From: Clostridiales bacterium
GTDB lineage: Bacteria; Bacillota_A; Clostridia; Peptostreptococcales; Anaerovoracaceae
Reading direction: 5' to 3'
NCBI GenBank assembly: GCA_012510935.1
Contig: JAAZHB010000097.1
Span: forward strand, 1-5,542
Length of the DNA stretch: 5,542 nucleotides
Shown here: positions 1 through 4,661 of the stretch, piece after piece
How the letters are laid out: each line of letters begins with the position of its first letter
Position numbering within the stretch: position 1 is the stretch's first letter
Made by a program: the position numbers and the translations under genes
Notes under the pieces: generated by a model
What the model saw: the letters and a program-made list of their open reading frames with translations, nothing else
What the model was told of the DNA's origin: nothing
The model's database searches: none

Positions 1-908
1 ATGCGAGCATCTCTTATCATATTGCTTATTGCAATATTAGTTCTCATAATTTCAAAGACTGGTACAAGCTTGCCATCTACACCAGGAACTAACTGTTGCG
101 AAATAACACCTTTTAGTGTCAATGCAAGCTGTAGTCTAATCTGTTGCTGCTGATTAGGTGGAAAACTGTCTAATACCCTATCGATAGTGTTGGCTGCACC
201 AATTGTGTGAAGTGTACTAAAGATCAATTGTCCTATCTCCGCTGCCGAAATTGCAACTTCCATTGTCTCTTTGTCACGCATCTCGCCAAGGAGCACAACA
301 TCTGTGCTTTCTCGCATTACACTTCTCATAGCAACCTCATAGCTCTCAACATCGTTGCCTATCTCTCTTTGAGTTACAATCGAATTCCCATGCCTATATA
401 CGAATTCAATTGGATCTTCAAGTGTGATTATGTGCTTCTGCTTGGTCTCATTAATCTGATTGATAATACATGAGAGAGTTGTGCTTTTCCCGCCCCCTGC
501 CGGACCAGTAACTAGAATAAGACCATTCTTCTCATTTGCAAAGTCTAAAACTTTCTGTGGAATGTTCATTTCTTCAGCTGATGGTAAGCCAAATTGAATT
601 AATCTTATCACTGCCGACCAACTACCACGCTGTTTAAAGACATTGACTCTAAATCTTCCAATAGAGTTAAGGCCAAAGCTGAAATCATCATCAACTTTTA
701 GACTCCGTTGTTCTTCCATATTTGCTAGTTCATATATATCCCTAACTATGTCTTTACAGTCGTTAGGAGTGAGTCTGTCTCCAACAGAACTAAAAGTTCC
801 ATTCTTCTTGACAGTCAAATCAAGCCCTGCAATAACATACAAATCTGTCGCCTTATCGCTGACAGCTTTTATAAGAACTTCTCTAATATCTTCTTTATAA
901 TGACTCAT
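1..908 (-). CDS. pilT: PilT-type type IV pilus retraction ATPase (3' end cut by window edge)
   Basis: A cytoplasmic hexameric ATPase of the PilT/VirB11 secretion family, which normally powers pilus disassembly and retraction through the PilC platform. I translated 302 codons; the gene leaves the window at base 1, probably some 40 residues short of the usual length of about 345. The N-terminal domain has the family's opening pattern (ATDLYVIAG, residues 20-28). Next come Walker A GPAGGGKST (135-143), the Asp box ITLEDPIEFVY (161-171, Glu164), Walker B VVLLGEMRD (204-212, Glu209) and the His box STLHT (231-235, His234). The C-terminal retraction motif, usually AIRNLIRE, reads AISNMIRD (293-300). 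GEMRD, the His box and a recognisable AIRNLIRE-like motif favour PilT over PilB/GspE, and no zinc-binding tetracysteine is present. The ATG lies one base past the upstream stop, with AGGTGA (920-915) six bases before it. It is the last gene seen in the pilus operon. Family call is firm; retraction activity is inferred. Confidence 0.95.
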   Translation of the reverse strand, partial: MSHYKEDIREVLIKAVSDKATDLYVIAGLDLTVKKNGTFSSVGDRLTPNDCKDIVRDIYELANMEEQRSLKVDDDFSFGLNSIGRFRVNVFKQRGSWSAVIRLIQFGLPSAEEMNIPQKVLDFANEKNGLILVTGPAGGGKSTTLSCIINQINETKQKHIITLEDPIEFVYRHGNSIVTQREIGNDVESYEVAMRSVMRESTDVVLLGEMRDKETMEVAISAAEIGQLIFSTLHTIGAANTIDRVLDSFPPNQQQQIRLQLALTLKGVISQQLVPGVDGKLVPVFEIMRTNIAISNMIRDAR

Positions 909-909
909 A

Positions 910-1350
910 TTAATTCACCTTTACCAATCCCTTTATTGTTTGCTTCTGTATCTCTTGTGGTTCCATCGCCCACTTTGTGACTTTATATATGCCCTTATCG
1001 TCAACCTGTATTTCAATAATTAAATGCTTGGTTTCACTATCTCCGATTTGAGCTCTATATTTCCTTTCGCCAATACTTTCTATGCTGAAACTGTGATTAT
1101 CATCTGGCTTTGTGTTTGCTGCGGTAAGGTCAGCATTTGGATTAGCTGCCAAAACATCGTCCACATTTGCTAACCACTCTTGGCCAAGTGATTCAAAATT
1201 GTATTCCCAGGTTACAGCAACTGAATATCTTAACGATATTCGCCTATCCATCAAAGAAGTGCTTAATGTCAAAAGCATTAGTATCAAGGAGCAAAGTGAC
1301 GCAAGGAGAAGGACCGTCATCAGAGTTCCAAACTTTACTGTATTCTTCAT
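910..1350 (-). CDS. Pilin-like single-pass membrane protein, T4P operon accessory subunit
   Basis: A 146-residue protein with a short basic N-terminus, one long hydrophobic segment (about 9-34) and a polar remainder predicted outside the cell. The segment YSVAVTWEYNFESLGQEWLANVDDVLAAN (written as parts: YSVAV at 42-46, EWLANVDD at 58-65) follows a pattern I recall from small proteins of Clostridia pilus operons, where a helix runs on from the membrane anchor into an 'A..EWLA.VD..L' stretch. The later part (about 86-133) alternates hydrophobic and polar residues like beta strands and includes KVTKWAME. The ATG overlaps the previous stop by one base (TAATG), with GGGTGA (1362-1357) six bases upstream, so translation is probably coupled. 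No canonical G|FTLIE prepilin site is visible; KFG|TLMTV is the nearest match and lacks Glu at mature position 5. A minor pilin or pilus-assembly accessory role is inferred mainly from topology and position. Confidence 0.75.
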   Translation of the reverse strand: MKNTVKFGTLMTVLLLASLCSLILMLLTLSTSLMDRRISLRYSVAVTWEYNFESLGQEWLANVDDVLAANPNADLTAANTKPDDNHSFSIESIGERKYRAQIGDSETKHLIIEIQVDDKGIYKVTKWAMEPQEIQKQTIKGLVKVN

Positions 1351-1766
1351 TATGCATCACCCGCTTTCCGTCCAGAGACATATTTCTCTGTGTTTAGCGA
1401 ATATAACTGAGTGTCGCCCTTGTAGCTGACAAGATTCACTTCAAGCATCTTTCCATTTGATTTATCATTTTCCTCAACAGCTATTGTAAACAATATCTTA
1501 TCTTCATAATTTAACCTATAGCCATTATCAGACTCTGTTGTTTTCCCCACATTAGAATTAATTTTATTAATTAAGTCTTCCTCAGAATTTGAGGATGCAG
1601 CAAGCTCACAGATGCTAGCGGAGATCTCAACAGCTTCATTTATTTCCTTTGCGTTTTTACTTAAATAATATGCACGTGCACCCATAAAGGTTGCCATCGA
1701 TACAACCAACACCAGAACACCCGCTGTTATTAGTATTGCAAGGTTGTGAATAATCCTGTTATGCAT
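1350..1766 (-). CDS. Pilin-like single-pass membrane protein (type II secretion/T4P accessory type)
   Basis: A 138-residue protein with N-terminus MHNRIIHN, one hydrophobic segment (about 9-30), then an Ala/Glu-rich amphipathic stretch (about 35-58: KNAKEINEAVEISASICELA) that would continue the membrane helix as in pilin alpha1. The rest (80-130) is beta-like and polar. This layout resembles minor pilin or pseudopilin subunits, and similar proteins sit next to DUF4860 genes in Firmicutes pilus loci as I recall them. There is no GF-type prepilin peptidase site and no Glu5. The start is well supported: GGAGG (1778-1774) lies seven bases before the ATG, inside the last codons of the upstream gene, whose stop is two bases away. 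The stop overlaps the next start (TAATG). Exact function is unknown; it might instead be a membrane assembly factor. Confidence 0.72.
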   Translation of the reverse strand: MHNRIIHNLAILITAGVLVLVVSMATFMGARAYYLSKNAKEINEAVEISASICELAASSNSEEDLINKINSNVGKTTESDNGYRLNYEDKILFTIAVEENDKSNGKMLEVNLVSYKGDTQLYSLNTEKYVSGRKAGDA

Positions 1767-1768
1767 AC

Positions 1769-2224
1769 TTATTCCTCCGCCCGCAGTGATACAATAGTCT
1801 TTCCACTATCTGTCTCAATGCTAATTACGTTATCAGCTTTAGATACTTTATACTTATCTGTAGAAGTTATTTTCGTTGCTAACTCTTTGTTATACTCTGT
1901 GCCCTGAGCCTGATATTCCTCATATAGTATCCCATCATCTTCGTATATTCTTGTCTCATATGCACCGCTTTCAGTATTATCGATTATAACAAGAGCATCC
2001 CCATACTTACCCGAGTTTACCTCTACTGCGCCTGTAGTGTCAGCAGCCCTAACTTTATTTGCTAAATATGATAGTTCTTTCCTAAAATCGTTATTCTCAT
2101 TCTGCATTGTTGTTATAGCTTGATAAGAATTTACAGCCAAAAAAACCATAGCAAGTAATATCACTATAGCAACCGCATAGCGAACCATTTCCGATATTCT
2201 GCTTTTATGACTCTGATCGCTCAT
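1769..2224 (-). CDS. DUF4860-like membrane protein of the T4P operon
   Basis: A 151-residue protein starting MSDQSHKSRISEMVRY, with a single hydrophobic segment (about 17-34) and an extracellular domain. The stretch beginning ELSYLANKVRAAD (about 50-62), followed by DALVIIDN and then YETRIYEDDGILYEEY, matches my memory of the DUF4860 pattern 'LSYVATKVRQAD...ALVL...YETWIY..dG.L'. That family has no assigned biochemical role but recurs beside pilC and pilin genes in Clostridia. An in-frame ATG at 2257 would give 162 residues, but it overlaps the previous gene by 23 bases and has no good ribosome site. The start chosen here has AAGGAG six bases upstream and leaves a 10-base spacer. No prepilin peptidase motif is present. 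Role in pilus assembly is inferred from neighbours only. Confidence 0.78.
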   Translation of the reverse strand: MSDQSHKSRISEMVRYAVAIVILLAMVFLAVNSYQAITTMQNENNDFRKELSYLANKVRAADTTGAVEVNSGKYGDALVIIDNTESGAYETRIYEDDGILYEEYQAQGTEYNKELATKITSTDKYKVSKADNVISIETDSGKTIVSLRAEE

Positions 2225-2230
2225 TTGGTT

Positions 2231-2236
2231 CTCCTT
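2231..2236 (-). promoter_or_regulatory. Ribosome binding site that sets the DUF4860-like start
   Basis: AAGGAG reads on the minus strand from 2236 to 2231, six bases before ATG 2224-2222, and overlaps the stop codon of the upstream gene (2237-2235). This placement favours the inner start over the ATG at 2257 and points to coupled translation. Confidence 0.75.
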
Positions 2237-2537
2237 ATTCACCCTTCTCAAGAACATCCACCTGTGGCATTACATTTGATCCTAAAGCCTTGTAAACTAC
2301 TATATATTTTGTTTCATCGATCTGAAGTCCATAATACTCTTTAAGATAGTCCAAGTCTTGAGGATAGTTCCCTTCTATTGAGCAACATTGAACTGCACAA
2401 CTAACAACAGCATTCTTGATTGCAGATTTCTCGTGCTTCTCTTTGCTCGTCATTGCGCTAGAGTACGCGAAAAAGGCAGCGATTATTATCACTGCAATCG
2501 CAACTATTAATGTTACAATCCTTGTTTTTTTCTCCAT
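2235..2537 (-). CDS. Small pilin-like membrane protein with EGxYP motif
   Basis: A 100-residue protein with basic N-terminus MEKKTR, one hydrophobic segment (about 7-25) and a compact outer domain. The segment AIKNAVVSCAVQCCSIEG (39-56) continues into NYPQDLDYLKEYYGL (57-71) and YIVVYKALGSNVMPQVDV (78-95). The order 'A....C...EG.YP..L.YL...YGL...Y.V.Y....SN.MP.v.V' is characteristic of a small family found beside pilC in Firmicutes, and the EG-x-YP turn is also typical of major and minor pilins after alpha1. Cys47, Cys51 and Cys52 form an unusual cluster. The membrane segment lacks the G|F...E5 prepilin site. ATG 2537 is the first standard start after an in-frame stop; its ribosome site (GGAAAAAGAG) is weak and purine-rich. 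It follows pilC by 56 bases, the largest gap in the operon. A pilin or minor-pilin role is inferred. Confidence 0.78.
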   Translation of the reverse strand: MEKKTRIVTLIVAIAVIIIAAFFAYSSAMTSKEKHEKSAIKNAVVSCAVQCCSIEGNYPQDLDYLKEYYGLQIDETKYIVVYKALGSNVMPQVDVLEKGE

Positions 2538-2593
2538 GCCAAACTCTTTTTCCAGTATTATTACAATACCTTATCCATTTATCCTATCTAAAG

Positions 2594-3613
2594 TTATGCA
2601 ATTGCTGTCATTATGCCAATAAGCGGAAGCATAATACTCAATAACAGCAAACCTATAACGACAGCCAACACAAGGGTTACTACAGGTTCAACTGACTCTG
2701 TTACTTCATTCAAGCTCTTACTAACGGAATCCCACTCAGCTTCAGCAATATCATTCCATCCTTCATTCATTTTGCCTGATGTATAAGCTCCAATTAGGAT
2801 TCTACTATTAGCAGTTGAATAAATTTCGTTATTCCTGAAAGCATTTACAATATCTGTCCCATTCTCAAGAGCTTCCATACAAGCTTGTAATTTATCCTTA
2901 AGAGCCTCATATTTTACTAGTTTGATAGCCTGCTCCATCGATGTCTCTAAATCTATTCCCGAAGAAAAATAGTTTGATACAGCAGTAGTAAAGCCAGCCA
3001 ATTCTAATTCATATACTATCCTAGATGTGAACTTAGTATATTTGAAATAACCAATCACTTCTTCCTTGTTCATGGCTCCTTTCCATTTGACATAGAGCAC
3101 TATAGCAAGGATTCCAACTACAAGACACATTGCACAAAGTATCCAAGATATTACTGTCGCAAATGTAATCATTCCTGCAGTTGCACTTGTAACTGTACCA
3201 CTTAGATTCTCGTACACTCCGTTAAAAACTGGGAAAACTTTGACAGCTATATACAACAAAATTGCACTCAACACAAACATAAGTATGGAAGGATAGATAA
3301 TTAATGATGCTATCCTGTCTTCATACATTCCCTGTCTTTCATAATAATCTGCTAAATCAAGAAGCATATTGCTGAGTCTTCCTGTTCCTTCGCCTATTTC
3401 CGTCATTTCAACCATATATTCAGGAAAAGCTTCACTATCGCGAAGAGCTTGTGATAAGCTAACATCATATTTGTTTCTTATTATTGCAGCAGACGAATTT
3501 GCTCCGTCTTCTGCCAATTTAATGATAGCCTCTTCTTCTGGAAGCCCACTATCGATGAGCATCGCTAAGCTCTCACATAGAGCACTTATTTCACTATTGC
3601 TGATTTTATTCAC
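2594..3613 (-). CDS. pilC: PilC/GspF-family type IV pilus inner-membrane platform protein
   Basis: The integral membrane platform on which the PilB and PilT ATPases act to add or remove pilin. The 339-residue product contains two T2SF repeats. The first spans about 6-127 with signature EIGEGTGRLSNMLLDLADYYE (split: EIGEGTGRL at 72-80, LADYYE at 87-92), ending in membrane segment 105-127. A second membrane segment lies at about 150-176. The second repeat spans about 200-335, with GAYTSGKMNEGW (275-286) in the signature position, ESVEPV (306-311), and a last membrane segment (310-335) ending MLPLIGIMTAI as in the family. It is shorter than typical PilC (about 400 residues), mainly at the cytoplasmic N-terminus. 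The GTG start at 3613 is supported by AGGAGG six bases upstream. It lies 14 bases after the transglutaminase-like gene. The signature Glu of the second repeat is replaced by Thr/Ser-containing sequence. Confidence 0.95.
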   Translation of the reverse strand: MNKISNSEISALCESLAMLIDSGLPEEEAIIKLAEDGANSSAAIIRNKYDVSLSQALRDSEAFPEYMVEMTEIGEGTGRLSNMLLDLADYYERQGMYEDRIASLIIYPSILMFVLSAILLYIAVKVFPVFNGVYENLSGTVTSATAGMITFATVISWILCAMCLVVGILAIVLYVKWKGAMNKEEVIGYFKYTKFTSRIVYELELAGFTTAVSNYFSSGIDLETSMEQAIKLVKYEALKDKLQACMEALENGTDIVNAFRNNEIYSTANSRILIGAYTSGKMNEGWNDIAEAEWDSVSKSLNEVTESVEPVVTLVLAVVIGLLLLSIMLPLIGIMTAIA

Positions 3614-3619
3614 GTCGCT

Positions 3620-3625
3620 CCTCCT
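3620..3625 (-). promoter_or_regulatory. Strong ribosome binding site for the GTG start of pilC
   Basis: AGGAGG reads 3625-3620 on the minus strand, six bases before GTG 3613-3611. The consensus match and spacing decide in favour of the GTG start; the N-terminus it gives (MNKISNSEISALCESLAML) aligns with the usual PilC opening helix. Confidence 0.8.
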
Positions 3626-3627
3626 AA

Positions 3628-4527
3628 TTAATATATATCTTTCTGAGTATAGCTATCGCTGCCTAATTTAGAGATATCGCCTGTATCATCCAATGTTATG
3701 TCGATTCTGTTCCAATCATTTGGTGAAACTGAAATTTCTGCAGTTATCCAACCCTCGTTCTTTATGTAAACCATATTCCAAGCATGATACAAGTCACCAT
3801 CTAGATTCACATATCCTGTAATAAGTTTTGTAGGAATTCCCTGGCTTCTAAGCATTCCCGCAGCTAGTGCGGCATAGTCGAAGCAAATTCCCTTTCCAGT
3901 GCTTAGTGTATTGTCTAATACTGGATAGTAGATCTCGGGGTTACTATCGGCAAATTCTTGATCGTAGTCTACTTCGCCTTCTATATATTTGTACACATTC
4001 TTTACAAAGTCGGCATCATTTTCAGATTGAGAAGCTAATGATGAAGCTTCCTGAACCGCATTTGAGTCTTTGGTATAATTCACCATCGAATTTGACCTAA
4101 TAAAAGGCTGAAACTCATCGCTCAATTGTACACTCTTGCTCTGGGAATAAATCTCTGCATATTTATCTCCAGTAGTATTCTTAAGTACCTTAACAACATA
4201 GGTGCCATCCCCGTATTGTAGCGGAACCACCAATATCTTATTATCGCTGTCAAACCAATAATTATATTGCGCATCTCCGAAATTGATTTGAAGAACTAAT
4301 TTTTCATAATCAGAGCCAGCTTTAACTGCAACATAACCACTTGCTAACCCACTGTAATCAACTTCAAAACCACTTTCTTCTTCTGCACTTTCAGAATTGA
4401 ATTCGGGAACAATACAATCTCCTGGTTCAAATGCTCCGCCACCGCCAGTGCTACCACAGGAGGTAAGCATTATCAGAAGCGATATAATCAAGCCTACTAA
4501 TAATTCTATCCTTTTCCTGCTAGTCAT
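3628..4527 (-). CDS. Transglutaminase-like lipoprotein heading the T4P operon
   Basis: A 299-residue secreted lipoprotein. Residues 1-23 form a signal peptide with basic N-terminus MTSRKR and hydrophobic core, ending in lipobox LTSC with Cys24 as the lipidated residue; a Gly-rich linker follows (25-32). Residues about 55-135 look like a beta-sandwich (SGYVAVKA, GTYVVKVLKN). The segment LSDEFQPFIRSNSMVNYT (135-152) leads to the transglutaminase-like core. Its cysteine-protease-like triad is visible: Cys215 in GKGICFDYAALAAGMLRSQG, His248 in YHAWNMVYI, and probably Asp276 in WNRIDIT. The fold includes peptidases, cross-linking enzymes and inactive members, so substrate and reaction cannot be stated. 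The ATG follows a weak AGG eight bases upstream. Just before it lie a terminator and a candidate promoter, so it is probably the first gene of the pilus operon. A role in processing or anchoring surface proteins or pili is inference. Confidence 0.88.
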   Translation of the reverse strand: MTSRKRIELLVGLIISLLIMLTSCGSTGGGGAFEPGDCIVPEFNSESAEEESGFEVDYSGLASGYVAVKAGSDYEKLVLQINFGDAQYNYWFDSDNKILVVPLQYGDGTYVVKVLKNTTGDKYAEIYSQSKSVQLSDEFQPFIRSNSMVNYTKDSNAVQEASSLASQSENDADFVKNVYKYIEGEVDYDQEFADSNPEIYYPVLDNTLSTGKGICFDYAALAAGMLRSQGIPTKLITGYVNLDGDLYHAWNMVYIKNEGWITAEISVSPNDWNRIDITLDDTGDISKLGSDSYTQKDIY

Positions 4528-4572
4528 TTATCATACCTGTATTATAATTCTAGTTGTTTTGCTTTTATTTAT

Positions 4573-4601
4573 ATTTTATCTCACAACAGTTCTATTAGCA
4601 A
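4573..4601 (-). promoter_or_regulatory. Candidate sigma-A promoter for the pilus operon
   Basis: On the minus strand TTGCTA (4601-4596) and TAAAAT (4578-4573) are separated by 17 bases, matching the -35 and -10 boxes at 4/6 and 5/6 positions. Transcription would begin near 4566, giving a leader of about 38 bases before the lipoprotein ATG. It lies directly after the terminator of the upstream gene, where a promoter is needed. The region is very AT-rich, so chance matches are likely; the placement is what gives it weight. The leader is too short for a riboswitch. Confidence 0.45.
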
Positions 4602-4614
4602 ATAATATTCTTAT

Positions 4615-4647
4615 AAAAAAAGAGGATGGGGTATTAGCCCATCCTCT
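4615..4647 (-). terminator. Rho-independent terminator of the surface-protein gene
   Basis: Arms AGAGGATGGG (4621-4630) and CCCATCCTCT (4638-4647) form a perfect 10-bp stem with a seven-base loop. On the minus strand the stem runs straight into TTTTTTT (4621-4615). It lies 14 bases after the TAG stop of the surface protein. No T-tract follows on the plus strand, so it works for minus-strand transcription only. Confidence 0.95.
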
Positions 4648-4661
4648 AGTCTTAATGCTCA

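Noticed and set aside
207..473. Plus-strand open frame of 88 codons
   Set aside because: It lies antisense to conserved Walker A, Asp box and Walker B coding sequence of pilT; composition and lack of ribosome site mark it as a shadow.
2225..2257. Longer start (ATG 2257) for the DUF4860-like protein
   Set aside because: It overlaps the upstream gene by 23 bases and lacks a good ribosome site, while ATG 2224 has AAGGAG at six bases.
2538..2570. N-terminal extension of the EGxYP protein (…LEKEFG before Met)
   Set aside because: The upstream frame is open for 11 codons to a TAA, but contains only ATT or CTG as possible starts and no ribosome site; ATG 2537 is preferred although its own site is weak.
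2538..2593. Possible internal promoter between pilC and the EGxYP gene (TTGCAT, TAATAA, two GGATAA copies)
   Set aside because: The boxes are not at workable spacing and the region is simply AT-rich; no hairpin is visible either.
4541..4546. TATAAT-like box on the minus strand just before the lipoprotein start
   Set aside because: A perfect -10 match, but it ends about 13 bases before the ATG, so the transcript would start downstream of any ribosome site; no -35 box lies 17 bases upstream.
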